Part shown: one piece after another, positions 24,073 through 33,446 of the stretch | Numbering within the stretch: position 1 is the stretch's first letter | Layout of the letters: the number at the start of each line of letters is the position of its first letter | DNA from: an uncultured Bacteroidales bacterium | Lineage (GTDB): Bacteria > Bacteroidota > Bacteroidia > Bacteroidales > Bacteroidaceae | Reading direction: 5' to 3' | NCBI GenBank assembly: GCA_945833885.1 | Contig: CAMAFY010000033.1 | Location: forward strand, 1-33,474 | Length of the DNA stretch: 33,474 nucleotides | Position numbers and translations under genes: made by a program | Notes under the pieces: model-generated | The model's database searches: none | The model's input: the letters and a program-made list of their open reading frames with translations, nothing else | Told to the model about the DNA's origin: nothing

Positions 24073-24204
24073 GAATTGCCGCATTTTATTTGAAAAGGGG
24101 CGTAAAACGCCTTTCAAAACACGCCAAAAACCGCAATAAACATTTGAAGTTTTTATTAAGAAGTTCCGCACTTTCAACACAAAAGTTCCGACATTTCCAG
24201 CACT
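24073..24204. repeat. 22-bp-period intergenic units (TCCG/TTTT family)
   Basis: On a 22-base grid from 24073 the units at 24073 (GAATTGCCGCATTTTA...), 24139 (AACATTTGAAGTTTTTA...), 24161 (AAGTTCCGCACTTTC...) and 24183 (AAGTTCCGACATTTCC...) align with each other. The two between (24095 and 24117) are more divergent and include a hairpin. AAGTTCCG recurs exactly 22 bases apart (24161 and 24183). The 24139 unit matches the unit at 9752 at 19 of 22 positions. Confidence 0.7.
24089..24118. repeat. Imperfect hairpin in the divergent region
   Basis: TTTGAAA-AGG-GGCGT (24089-24103) pairs with ACGCC-TTTCAAA (24107-24118) around an AAA loop, giving 12 pairs with a 3-base bulge. No T run follows. It falls within the 22-bp unit region. 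Confidence 0.55.
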
Positions 24205-24658
24205 TTACACGGCATTCCTCCTACAAAACGTCGGTAACACACGGCATTCTCCCTCACCTTTCACCTTGATTTTCTCTGACATACTATCAGTTTTTCGACG
24301 AACAACACAAAACAGGATTCCACAATGTAAACAAAATTTAAGAAACATGTCACGCTCGAACATCACCATTTCCCATAGAAAAGGCGGAAGGAGGCCTGTC
24401 AGACATCACAACATACGGTTTTCGACATCTGACAACCACGATAACAAACGTCATCGCTGGTAGTGCAAACTATGGAGCACATTTTACCCTTTCCGCATAC
24501 GTTTTTACCCCTTTCATCCCTTTATTCCACACTTTTCACCACATTCTATAACGCGCATATGCAAGAAAAAACGTAAATTCGCGTCAAATTACGCCCACGC
24601 TTCCCGCAAAAGGCATACAACATCCGCACACATTTCCTACCCAAAGTACCATAAAGAC

Positions 24659-25795
24659 ATGAAAAGTCTCTCGAAAAGGGCACTCTGCCTCTGTATAATT
24701 CTCTTGGCAAGTACGCTGCCACACATCATCCTTCACGCCTCCGCCCAGCACGAAGCCCGTGTGGCGGTGATACTCCCGTTCAAAGCAAACAATGAGGCTT
24801 CGCGCAAGAGTCTCGACTTCTATCGCGGATTTCTCCTTGCCGCCGACCATTTGAAAAGGAACGGGATATCGGCACATATCACCGCACACGACGAAGGAAG
24901 CGCCACGACACCTTTGGAACCCACCCTTACGGCTGCCGCTCCCCACGCCGACGCATTGGTGGGTTTTTACCATCAAGGTCATGTCAACGATGCCGCGACG
25001 TTTGGCCTTGCCCACGAAATGCCGGTATTGCTCCCCTTCTGCACCCGCATCTCCAGCCAGGTTGGCGGAAATCCGTTCGTAGCACTTCCTTTTCCTGACG
25101 ACGAGGCATGGGCAGAAGAGACAGCGACACTGCTGACGGCAACGTTAGGACGCGCACAAGTGCTGGTCATCCAAAGCGAATCCACATCCATTTCGCACCG
25201 CACGCAACTAACGATTGACCGACTTAAACGCAAAGGGGCCAAATTAAAGGCACTTCCCATCGGGGCAACGCCCTACGACATTGCCGATGCCATGAGCAAA
25301 AAGATGGCGAACCTCGTCGTATGTGCCGCCCTTGACAACGACATCGTCCAGAGTCTTACACAAAAAGTACGCTCCGTCAGTCAGGTAAAGGCAAAATCAC
25401 GGCTCGCCATGCTTGTACAACCCGAATGGTACAACGGCCCTCACCGTCAAGACGGCACATGGATGGGTATGGAAATCTTCGTGCCGACCATCGAATTCAC
25501 AGCACCCCAGTCGAAAGATGTGGCATCGCTCACCGAAAGTTACAGATATTGGTTCCACACTTCTCCCAACGGCACACCTCCGGCCGACTTCCTTACAGGG
25601 TACGACATGGGGATTTCCATCCTTAGCGGACTCGCTCACCATGGGCGCAACTTCCTTGAAAAGGGACAGAAGACCAAAGGAAAATTCCTGGACATCGCCA
25701 TGAAAAAGAGTAGCGAGAAGGCATGTTACACGAACCATGCTCTGCGTCTGCTCCAAGCAAAAAGCGATGGTACAATGTCCATCATCTCATTCTGA
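24659..25795 (+). CDS. Periplasmic binding-protein-like (type I fold) protein without LysM
   Basis: A 378-residue secreted protein. Residues 1 to about 29 are a signal peptide ending ...HASA/Q; the cysteines in it do not form a lipobox. The mature part starts with VAVILPFKANN...SLDFYRGFLLAADHLKRNGI, the opening of the type I periplasmic-binding/LpoA-like fold that Bacteroidetes usually carry behind LysM domains. Here LysM is absent. The fold continues with DALVGFYH, a VLLPFCTRIS strand, IQSES and a C-terminal FLTGYDMGISILSGL. It probably binds a ligand or a peptidoglycan enzyme in the periplasm rather than serving a transporter, since no permease or ATPase lies nearby. First gene of the operon with the porin (84-base gap) and tamB. 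Confidence 0.75.
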   Translation: MKSLSKRALCLCIILLASTLPHIILHASAQHEARVAVILPFKANNEASRKSLDFYRGFLLAADHLKRNGISAHITAHDEGSATTPLEPTLTAAAPHADALVGFYHQGHVNDAATFGLAHEMPVLLPFCTRISSQVGGNPFVALPFPDDEAWAEETATLLTATLGRAQVLVIQSESTSISHRTQLTIDRLKRKGAKLKALPIGATPYDIADAMSKKMANLVVCAALDNDIVQSLTQKVRSVSQVKAKSRLAMLVQPEWYNGPHRQDGTWMGMEIFVPTIEFTAPQSKDVASLTESYRYWFHTSPNGTPPADFLTGYDMGISILSGLAHHGRNFLEKGQKTKGKFLDIAMKKSSEKACYTNHALRLLQAKSDGTMSIISF

Positions 25796-25879
25796 TTGCC
25801 CCAAAACGGGAGTATCCTCCTCCAAACATCCTATCCGTAGCACAGGAAACGGCAGTCACGCCATACATTTTCCCCAACA

Positions 25880-26608
25880 ATGACAGCAAAACGTTTCACC
25901 CTCATCCTCCTTTCTGCGGCATCGTGCTCCTTCGCCACGGCACAAGTGGGCGACCAATACCACGATTTCTGCATCGGAGTCAACGGCGGAGTGAACCTCA
26001 GCCAAATATCCTTCACACCAAAAATCAGCCAAAAATACCACATTGCTCCCGTAATGGGCGTTTCCATGCGCTACACCAGCGAACGATACTATGGTATTCT
26101 CTGTGCCTTTCAGGCGGAAATCAATTTCAGCAAGGTTGGATGGACGGAAGACATCTACTCGCAAAACAACGAGAAACTCGAAGACACGTACCAGAGAGAC
26201 CTGACCTATATCTCCGTTCCCATCCTTGCCAATCTCGGATTCGGCAAGAAAGACCACGGCTTCAAAGGGTATTTCGTGGCAGGACCACAGGTAAGTTATC
26301 TCATCGATGACAAAGAGAAACGCTCGGAAACCTGGACAACGACTTACGGAGGTTACCCCGACCGCATGAATGGTGTCGTGGCCCAATACGGGAAAAAGGC
26401 GGAAAACAAGTTCGAATACGGCATTACCGCCGGATTGGGCTGTGAATTCTCGTCGAAAATCGGACATTTCATGCTCGAAGGACGCTATTATATGGGGCTT
26501 TCAAACCTCTTCGGGAATGCAAAGACCGACCCGTTTGCCCAAAGCGGACAACGGACCATCACGGCAAAGGTCACCTATATGATCGACCTCTCCCGCAAAC
26601 GCAAATAA
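25880..26608 (+). CDS. Outer membrane porin-family protein, PorT-like
   Basis: A 242-residue protein with a signal peptide (about 1-21, ending FATA/Q) and an eight- to ten-strand barrel of the OMP_b-brl_2/PorT type. Typical features are GVNGGVNLSQISF, VMGVSMRY, the FQAEINFSKVGW strand, TYISVPILANLGFG and a glycine-rich C-terminal half (ITAGLGCEF...LEGRYYMGLSNLF). PorT itself helps secrete proteins in the type IX system, but most family members are of unknown function and no other type IX gene is here, so I do not assign that role. It sits 84 bases after the binding-protein-like gene and 79 before tamB. Confidence 0.82.
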   Translation: MTAKRFTLILLSAASCSFATAQVGDQYHDFCIGVNGGVNLSQISFTPKISQKYHIAPVMGVSMRYTSERYYGILCAFQAEINFSKVGWTEDIYSQNNEKLEDTYQRDLTYISVPILANLGFGKKDHGFKGYFVAGPQVSYLIDDKEKRSETWTTTYGGYPDRMNGVVAQYGKKAENKFEYGITAGLGCEFSSKIGHFMLEGRYYMGLSNLFGNAKTDPFAQSGQRTITAKVTYMIDLSRKRK

Positions 26609-26687
26609 ACTCTTCCTTAAAAAGCGACGCCTTCCTCGTCACCCATTTTTCATTTCCCCCACACTACCCTTTATTCCACACCTTCCC

Positions 26688-29600
26688 TTGAAATACATTC
26701 GACTGACAATGCAGGTTCTGGTATGCGTAGTCCTTGTGGCCTACGCCGCCCTTATCTTTGCCGTCGACCATCCCCGCGTGCAGGAAGCGCTGGCGAAAAC
26801 GGCGGAAGAGCAGATGAGCGGGATACTGCAAACAAAGGTCAGCATCGGACGTGTGGAACTTGGACTTTTCAATGCCGTGGAACTCCATGACGTCATACTG
26901 CACGACCGTTCGGACAGCGTGATGCTCGACAGCAAATTGGTCTATGCAAAACTGAAAGTCATGCCGCTCCTCAAGGGCAAAGTGTTCTTGAGAAATATCG
27001 TCGTTCTCGATGCCGACATCGCCCTTTACCGCAGACACGCCGGCGAAGCGCCAAACTTCCAGTTTCTCATCGACACATTCAAGAGTAAGGACAAGCGGAA
27101 AAAACGTACCGACTTGACCATCAACTCGCTCATCTTCCGGCGTTGTCAAGTAGCGTATGACGAACATGACGTTACAAACTACGACGAAAAACGTTTCAAC
27201 CGCCACCATATCCAACTGAGCGACCTTGATGCCAACATATCGCTCAAAGAGTTTTCGGACGACAGTCTCAATGTCCGCGTGCGCAATCTTGCCTTCAGGG
27301 AACGCTCAGGCATCACACTTGACGAACTCAAATTCCATCTGATAGCCGGAAAGCGCAAGGCCGCGTTGAAGGAATTCAGACTTCTGACTCCCCATTCACA
27401 CATCATCCAGGACCGCATTACGGCACAGTACAACAGCCGTGACCGCAAAACCTTCATGCAAACACTGAACATCAGGGGGAGTTTGCAGGACATTCTCGTC
27501 GGACTGGACGACTTGGCACCATTCGCACCCCAGATGAAAGACTGCGGCATTGCCCTGTCTTTGGCAACCGACTTCGAGGCAACAACAAAGACGCTCGAAC
27601 TCAAACAACTCAGCATTGCCGACGACAAGGGAGGCAACAACGCATCACTCCTCGGGAACATCCGAATAGAGAGTGGGAATCACGGAATCTCCAACGCACA
27701 CGTCACGGTGCAGACACTCACCATCTCCCCCGCCATGACGGAAAAGGTGTTTACCACCATACTGCAACGTCCCGTGCCGGCAGCCCTTTCCGCCCTACTA
27801 CCGCTGAAATTTTCCGGTGATGGCAGTTATCATGCCGCGGAATCCATGGAAATTTCCGGCATTACGGCCATAGTGAACAGCACTTTAACGACAAATGCCG
27901 GAACAATCGCTACCAAAGCCTCTATGAAACAGGGGCAGATGAAAGCACATGTTGCTACTACAGACTTCAACACCTCCCTATTGGCAAAGCACAAACTGAT
28001 GCCACAAACCGCCAGTTTCGAGGTTGACGTCGAGGCAGACATGAACGATGCCAAAGAATTGGAAGACATTATAGCGGAAATTGCGTTACCAAGGACCATC
28101 GTCAACAATATTGAATACCACGACATCACCGCACAGATAGCGTATGACCGACGTCAGAGCAGCCTGTCTGCACACTTGCAGAGCGACAACGCGGGAGCAA
28201 AACTCAGCGCCAACGCGGAAATGGTTTGCAGGAACTTTCAGGAAATTCTGAAAGAACTACCCGAACAACTGCATATCGACGCGGAAATAGACGAATTCTG
28301 CCCCCGACAACTCAACCTTACCGAAAGATACAACAACGGAACGTTCGCCATGAACGTTGACGCGGACATCAAACATCCGACATCGCTTGAGAAAATGCAG
28401 GCTGACATACGTGTTTCGGGCCTGACACTGGACGGAGACATTGATGATGCCGGTGCATACCTCTGTAAACAAATACTGTTGAAGGCGGTTCCAAGTTCTA
28501 AAGGACAGCATTTGACGCTGCGTTCCGACTTTGCAGACCTTGAATATGAAGGACCTTTCAGAAAGCAGGAATTGAAGGAATTGTTCATAAATACCCTGTC
28601 GAACATTCTGAATACGGAAAATTGCGACGAAGACATCGCATCGTCCTCCGCCGCAAACGAGAACAACCGCGCTGCGGCATTTGTCCTCACCTTCAAAGAC
28701 GCCGAAATCCTACGACGGATGGCAGGAATCAACATCCGTCAAAAAGGGACTATCCACGCCAATGGGCACGTTGGAAAGGGAGGAGAATCCATGGCGTTTT
28801 CCATCATCGCACCAGAAATCGCTTTCGGAAAATTCGGTATCAAGGACCTCTCACTCTTCGCCCAGCACGAAGAAAAACGCTTCAATCTGCTGGCAAAAGC
28901 CTCGAAAGACATGCGAAACGGACGGCTGCTGACGGAACTGACAATGGAAAAGGACAGCGGCGGACGCATACTAACAGACATAAACTGGCAGGAAGCGCTC
29001 CATAAAACCTTTTACGGGAAAGTGGAAACTGCCACACATCTGGAACTGCCCAGGCTGAAAAGCGACGGAAAGTACGAAGGAAATTTTGAATTGGACACGG
29101 AATTCATGCCCACACAAATGTGTTTGAGTGACAGTATATGGAACTTTGAACACGCAAACGTCACATATAGCGGAGGATGTGTCGGCATCCGCAACTTCGG
29201 ATTCCACAGCGGAAAGCAACACCTCCTTGTCAACGGAACCTATGAACGCGGGGCTTCCGACCCCATAATCATTGATCTTCGGAATCTGGACCTTGAATAT
29301 ATCCTTGCCCTGGCACGCCTCAATGTGGTGGAATTCGGCGGACACGCCACCGGACGTGCCATGGTCCGCCAACTTTCTGACGGCAGTCCTTGGGCAAGTG
29401 CCACGGTGAATGTGCCGGACCTCACCTTCAACCATGCCCCATTGGGCAATGGAAATGTGACCATTGGTTGGGACCATGCCAAGCGCGATATCGTCATCGA
29501 CGGCGACATCCGCGAGGCTGGACAGGGCTTCACCATTGTAAAAGGCTACGTCGACCCCGTACATCGCGACCTCGACTTACAAACAGAAAGCCTCAATACC

Positions 29601-31205
29601 CAACTGGGATTTATCAACAAATATACGGAAGGTATCTTCGAAAACATCAAAGGTCGAGCCACAGGGCATTGCAGAATCCATGGTGGATTCCGCACCATCG
29701 TCTTCGAAGGCAGGGAACGTGGCAGTGCCGAAGCCACCATTCCCATTACCGGAGTGACATACAAAGTGGAGAACGCTGACATAGATATCCGCCGCGATGC
29801 CTTCGTATTCAAGCATGCAGACATCAAGGATTTGTTCCAAGGTAAGGGCGAAATTACAGGAAAACTGGCGCACGACCACATCAAGAATATGCGTTACGAC
29901 TTCAACATCAGCGGAGAAAATCTGCGATTGTACGATAAACCGCGTGAACTTGACATGCCGTTTTATGCCACTGCAAACGGCTCTGGAAAAGTAAGACTAC
30001 ATGGTAGTCCGGGCAAGATGAACGCAGAAATGCAACTGCAAACCCAAGCCGGCAGCGAACTGACCTACATACTTGACTCACCGGATGCCGATGTTTCCCA
30101 ACTGCTGAAAATACGTTCTCAGGAGGAAAGTGCTGCAGATTCCCTCACCGTGCGCCAGACAACCATGGCGACAACAGGCGGAAACACGGCAGAAAACACA
30201 AAAACCGACATCAATCTTTACTTTGAAGTGAATGTAGATCCGCAATCGTGCCTGCATCTGGTCACCGATGATAAGAGCGGCGATGCCATCACCGTTTATG
30301 GTGAAGGTCCAATACAGGCCAACTATCATAACAAGAGCGGATTCAAGATGTTCGGAATATACAATATCCAACGCGGAACGTACGGCCTGAACATCCCCAT
30401 GCTTGCACAGCGCAAGAAGTTTGACATCCTTCCCGGAGGTCAAGTGCGTTTCTACGGAGACCCCATGACGGCCGATGTCAACGTCAAAGCCCGCTATGTG
30501 GTAAACTCGGCATCTCTCGCCGATTTGAACATAGGAACAGGATTCGCCAACAACACCACCAGGGTGGACTGTCTGGTAAACATCTATGGAGAGGTGGCCA
30601 ATATGCAATTCGACCTCGACTTTGACCTGCCGAATGTCTCGGAGGATGAAAAGCAAATGGTGCATAGTCTCATCGCATCGGACGAGGAACGTACCACACA
30701 AGTGTTGTACTTGCTTGGACTCGGACGCTTCTATGCCTACAATTTCACCACGAACGATGCCGGACAAAACCAGTCGACACTCATGATGAATTCCCTTCTT
30801 TCCTCCACCCTTTCCTCGCAACTCAACAGCATAATCTCAAACGCTATCGGGTCGAGCAACTGGACTTTCGGTACAAATATCTCGACGGGACAAATGGGAT
30901 GGAACGACACTGAGGTGGAAGGTCTTGTAAGTAGCCGCCTATTGAACAACCGTTTGCTCATCAATGGCAACTTCGGTTACTCCAATCGTCAGGCAGCCAC
31001 CACGAATTTCGTCGGTGATTTCGACATGCAATACCTCATTACTCCCAAAGGAACCGTAAGTATCAAGGCTTATTCTGAGACAAATGACAGATATTTTACA
31101 AAATCCACACTCACAACACAGGGAGTTGGTCTACAACTGAAACGTGATTTTACAAAGTTCAAAGAACTGTTTACCACAAAGAAAAGGAATAAACGGAAGA
31201 AATAA
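26688..31205 (+). CDS. TamB-like translocation/assembly module protein (AsmA-like/DUF490)
   Basis: A 1505-residue inner-membrane-anchored protein of the TamB family, which bridges the periplasm and is linked to outer membrane protein assembly and phospholipid transport to the outer membrane. The membrane anchor is at about 8-24. The long middle is repetitive beta structure (lipid-groove type), and the C-terminal DUF490 part (about 1000-1490) has YGEGPIQANYHNKSGF, the KKFDILPGGQVRFYGDP block and VDCLVNIYGEV. The frame starts with TTG at 26688; the first ATG is 26709. I keep TTG because it adds the basic KYIRL before the anchor, but 26709 is equally possible. It is the last gene of the envelope operon. 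Its usual partner TamA is not in this window. Confidence 0.93.
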   Translation: MKYIRLTMQVLVCVVLVAYAALIFAVDHPRVQEALAKTAEEQMSGILQTKVSIGRVELGLFNAVELHDVILHDRSDSVMLDSKLVYAKLKVMPLLKGKVFLRNIVVLDADIALYRRHAGEAPNFQFLIDTFKSKDKRKKRTDLTINSLIFRRCQVAYDEHDVTNYDEKRFNRHHIQLSDLDANISLKEFSDDSLNVRVRNLAFRERSGITLDELKFHLIAGKRKAALKEFRLLTPHSHIIQDRITAQYNSRDRKTFMQTLNIRGSLQDILVGLDDLAPFAPQMKDCGIALSLATDFEATTKTLELKQLSIADDKGGNNASLLGNIRIESGNHGISNAHVTVQTLTISPAMTEKVFTTILQRPVPAALSALLPLKFSGDGSYHAAESMEISGITAIVNSTLTTNAGTIATKASMKQGQMKAHVATTDFNTSLLAKHKLMPQTASFEVDVEADMNDAKELEDIIAEIALPRTIVNNIEYHDITAQIAYDRRQSSLSAHLQSDNAGAKLSANAEMVCRNFQEILKELPEQLHIDAEIDEFCPRQLNLTERYNNGTFAMNVDADIKHPTSLEKMQADIRVSGLTLDGDIDDAGAYLCKQILLKAVPSSKGQHLTLRSDFADLEYEGPFRKQELKELFINTLSNILNTENCDEDIASSSAANENNRAAAFVLTFKDAEILRRMAGINIRQKGTIHANGHVGKGGESMAFSIIAPEIAFGKFGIKDLSLFAQHEEKRFNLLAKASKDMRNGRLLTELTMEKDSGGRILTDINWQEALHKTFYGKVETATHLELPRLKSDGKYEGNFELDTEFMPTQMCLSDSIWNFEHANVTYSGGCVGIRNFGFHSGKQHLLVNGTYERGASDPIIIDLRNLDLEYILALARLNVVEFGGHATGRAMVRQLSDGSPWASATVNVPDLTFNHAPLGNGNVTIGWDHAKRDIVIDGDIREAGQGFTIVKGYVDPVHRDLDLQTESLNTQLGFINKYTEGIFENIKGRATGHCRIHGGFRTIVFEGRERGSAEATIPITGVTYKVENADIDIRRDAFVFKHADIKDLFQGKGEITGKLAHDHIKNMRYDFNISGENLRLYDKPRELDMPFYATANGSGKVRLHGSPGKMNAEMQLQTQAGSELTYILDSPDADVSQLLKIRSQEESAADSLTVRQTTMATTGGNTAENTKTDINLYFEVNVDPQSCLHLVTDDKSGDAITVYGEGPIQANYHNKSGFKMFGIYNIQRGTYGLNIPMLAQRKKFDILPGGQVRFYGDPMTADVNVKARYVVNSASLADLNIGTGFANNTTRVDCLVNIYGEVANMQFDLDFDLPNVSEDEKQMVHSLIASDEERTTQVLYLLGLGRFYAYNFTTNDAGQNQSTLMMNSLLSSTLSSQLNSIISNAIGSSNWTFGTNISTGQMGWNDTEVEGLVSSRLLNNRLLINGNFGYSNRQAATTNFVGDFDMQYLITPKGTVSIKAYSETNDRYFTKSTLTTQGVGLQLKRDFTKFKELFTTKKRNKRKK

Positions 31206-31276
31206 AGTGGGTCCTATAAACCGACCTTCCCGGATTTCAAGTCTTTTTTCAGGATTAGAATTTCCCCAAATTATGG

Positions 31277-31342
31277 AAAGCATACGCTATATAATTGGAA
31301 AGCACGCGCTATATAATTGGAAAGCATACGCTATATATCTGA
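31277..31342. repeat. Three tandem 22-bp units (AAAGCAT family)
   Basis: Units at 31277, 31299 and 31321 share AAAGCA, YRCGC (TACGC or CGCGC) and TATATA; the first two end in ATTGG. Units one and two differ at two of 22 positions. A fourth partial copy (GGAAAGCATAATCC) begins at 31343. The header AAAGCAT..ACGC and the 22-base period are the same as in the array at 107-458, 31 kb away. Confidence 0.85.
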
Positions 31343-31557
31343 GGAAAGCATAATCCTTCAACCGGGAAAAGACCAAAAGAGGACAAAACGCGACCTGTGA
31401 AACAACAATGAACTATCACGGCGACAACCAACAGGTCTCCACCATAAACCAAAGGATTCAACAGAAAAGTCTTGAAATCCATCCCCAGACCTACAAGGAA
31501 TGGCATTTAAGATACCCTACGAAAAAAACATACAAATCCAAAACAAAATAAACGGAT

Positions 31558-31621
31558 ATTCCATAAAACACAAACACCTATTTCATAATAATCAAATACA
31601 CATTCCATAAAATACAAACGC
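31558..31621. repeat. 20-bp direct repeat in the prfC leader
   Basis: ATTCCATAAAA-ACAAAC-type blocks lie at 31558-31577 and 31602-31621, 44 bases apart (two 22-base steps), and match at 18 of 20 positions. The second ends 11 bases before the prfC start codon. Confidence 0.6.
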
Positions 31622-31632
31622 AATTACCATAT

Positions 31633-33240
31633 ATGCACGCAGAAATAGCCCGTCGGCGAACCTTCGCCATCATATCTCACCCTGACGCAGGTAAGACAAC
31701 TCTGACAGAAAAACTCCTACTTTTCGGTGGACAAATCCAAGTTGCTGGTGCCGTAAAAAGCAACAAAATCAAGAAAACAGCAACATCGGACTGGATGGAA
31801 ATCGAGAAACAGCGCGGAATCTCTGTCACAACCTCTGTCATGGAATTCGACTATCTCCCCGAAAATGCGGAAGAAGGAATACTCCCCTACAAAGTGAACA
31901 TCCTCGATACTCCGGGCCACCAGGATTTTGCTGAGGACACTTTCCGAACATTGACCGCTGTTGACAGCGTAATCATCGTTGTAGATGGTGCAAAGGGCGT
32001 AGAGGCGCAGACAAGAAAACTGATGACTGTCTGCCGAATGCGGAAGACGCCGGTGATTATCTTCATCAACAAGATGGACCGTGAGGGAAAAGATCCTTTT
32101 GACCTCCTTGATGAACTGGAAGAAGAACTGCAAATTAACGTAAGACCTCTGTCATGGCCTATCGGACAAGGCGCACGTTTCAAGGGCGTATATAATATAT
32201 ATGAGCAACAACTCAACCTTTTTACACCCGACAAACAGAAGGTGACGGAGAAAATCAGCGTAGATATCCATGCTGATGGCGAACTTGAAGCCAATGTCGG
32301 TGAGGATTTCGCCTCCCATCTGCGTGATGACCTTGAACTCGTTGACGGTGTTTACCCCGAATTCAACGCTGATGACTACCTCAATGCTGAGATTGCTCCG
32401 GTGTTTTTCGGCTCAGCCCTCAACAATTTTGGCGTAAAAGAACTACTCGACTGCTTCGTGAAAATCGCCCCGGCTCCGCGTCCTACAACGGCAGAAGAGC
32501 GCAATGTCGACCCCGAAGAGGAGAAGTTCACCGGGTTTATCTTCAAGATTACCGCCAACATCGACCCCAATCACCGTTCCTGTATCGCATTCTGCAAGGT
32601 ATGTTCCGGGCGTTTTCGCCGCGGAGCACCCTATCTCCAAGTGCGTAGTGGCAAGACCCTTCGCTTCTCATCGCCCACACAATTCATGGCACAGCGCAAA
32701 GAAACCATCGACGAAGCATGGCCCGGCGACATCGTAGGTCTGCCTGACAGCGGTGGAACATTCAAGATTGGCGATACACTTACCGAAGGTGAAGTCATGC
32801 ATTTCAGAGGTTTACCATCCTTCTCGCCGGAAATGTTCAAATACATTGAGAACGCCGACCCCATGAAGACAAAGCAACTGCAAAAAGGCATTGACCAACT
32901 GATGGACGAAGGCGTGGCACAGTTATTCGTAAACCAATTCAACGGACGTAAAATCATTGGAACTGTCGGACAATTACAGTTTGAAGTCATCCAATACCGC
33001 CTTGAAAACGAATACAATGCACGGTGCCGCTGGGAACCCATATCGCTCTATAAGGCCTGTTGGATTGAATGTATGCCCGGATACGAACAGGAATTGGAAA
33101 ACTTCAAGAAGCGAAAATACCAGTATATGGCAAAAGATCGCGACGGACGTGACGTCTTTCTTGCCGACTCCGGCTATGTCCTCACTATGGCACAGCAAGA
33201 CTTCGAGCATATAAAATTCCATTTTACGAGCGAATTTTAA
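31633..33240 (+). CDS. prfC: Peptide chain release factor 3
   Basis: A 535-residue translational GTPase that removes RF1/RF2 from the ribosome after termination. The P-loop is SHPDAGKTT (Lys21), the G3 motif [12 protein letters not shown] and the G4 motif NKMDRE. Family-specific stretches such as [20 protein letters not shown] and the C-terminal [15 protein letters not shown] are intact. Length is normal for RF3 (about 530). ATG at 31633; the leader before it is A-rich. No close operon partner: tamB ends 427 bases upstream and tRNA-Cys follows 134 bases downstream. Confidence 0.97.
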   Translation: MHAEIARRRTFAIISHPDAGKTTLTEKLLLFGGQIQVAGAVKSNKIKKTATSDWMEIEKQRGISVTTSVMEFDYLPENAEEGILPYKVNILDTPGHQDFAEDTFRTLTAVDSVIIVVDGAKGVEAQTRKLMTVCRMRKTPVIIFINKMDREGKDPFDLLDELEEELQINVRPLSWPIGQGARFKGVYNIYEQQLNLFTPDKQKVTEKISVDIHADGELEANVGEDFASHLRDDLELVDGVYPEFNADDYLNAEIAPVFFGSALNNFGVKELLDCFVKIAPAPRPTTAEERNVDPEEEKFTGFIFKITANIDPNHRSCIAFCKVCSGRFRRGAPYLQVRSGKTLRFSSPTQFMAQRKETIDEAWPGDIVGLPDSGGTFKIGDTLTEGEVMHFRGLPSFSPEMFKYIENADPMKTKQLQKGIDQLMDEGVAQLFVNQFNGRKIIGTVGQLQFEVIQYRLENEYNARCRWEPISLYKACWIECMPGYEQELENFKKRKYQYMAKDRDGRDVFLADSGYVLTMAQQDFEHIKFHFTSEF

Positions 33241-33323
33241 GGATAAAAGCCGAACTTTCGACAAGCAAAGTTTACAACAACAACGAATAAAACCCTATTA
33301 ACCTCAAAAAAACACCCTAAAAC

Positions 33324-33354
33324 TTGCGGGATAACGAATCTCGCCGTACCTTTG
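33324..33354 (+). promoter_or_regulatory. Promoter of tRNA-Cys
   Basis: TTG (33324-33326), a 20-base spacer and TACCTTTG (33347-33354) fit the Bacteroidetes consensus. The tRNA begins 20 bases past the -7 element. Confidence 0.75.
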
Positions 33355-33374
33355 CATCGCAATTCAACACTCAC

Positions 33375-33446
33375 GGTACCTTGGATGAGTGGCTTAGTCA
33401 ACGGTCTGCAAAACCGTCTACGGCGGTTCGAATCCGCCAGGTACCT
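33375..33446 (+). tRNA. tRNA-Cys (anticodon GCA)
   Basis: A 72-base cloverleaf. Acceptor GGTACCT (33375-33381) pairs with AGGTACC (33439-33445). The anticodon stem is ACGGT/ACCGT with loop CTGCAAA, so the anticodon is GCA. The T arm is GGCGG-TTCGAAT-CCGCC and the discriminator base is T. The D stem is three pairs. CCA is not encoded. The remaining 28 bases of the window hold no further feature that I can see. Confidence 0.95.

Larger units (their letters stand above)
23555..24658. other. 1.1-kb gene-free divergent intergenic region
   Basis: Lies between the starts of pheT (-) and the envelope operon (+). I find no supported gene: the short frames here lack family features. It contains the pheT -7 element (23689-23696), a hairpin (24089-24118), 22-bp units (24073-24204), and near 24482-24532 pyrimidine-rich TTTTACCC blocks about 21 bases apart. 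One 15-mer (24518-24532) recurs at 26667-26681. No clear promoter for the plus-strand operon was seen. Part could encode an sRNA, but nothing shows this. Confidence 0.5.
31206..31632. other. 427-bp spacer between tamB and prfC
   Basis: No gene. It holds three 22-bp tandem units (31277-31342) and a 20-bp direct repeat in the prfC leader (31558-31577 and 31602-31621). No full TAnnTTTG match for prfC and no clear terminator for tamB were seen. Confidence 0.5.

Noticed and set aside
23899..24180. Reverse frame of 93 codons in the 1.1-kb gap
   Set aside because: It overlaps the 22-bp units and a hairpin, has no domain, and its phenylalanine-rich make-up follows the T/A-rich repeats.
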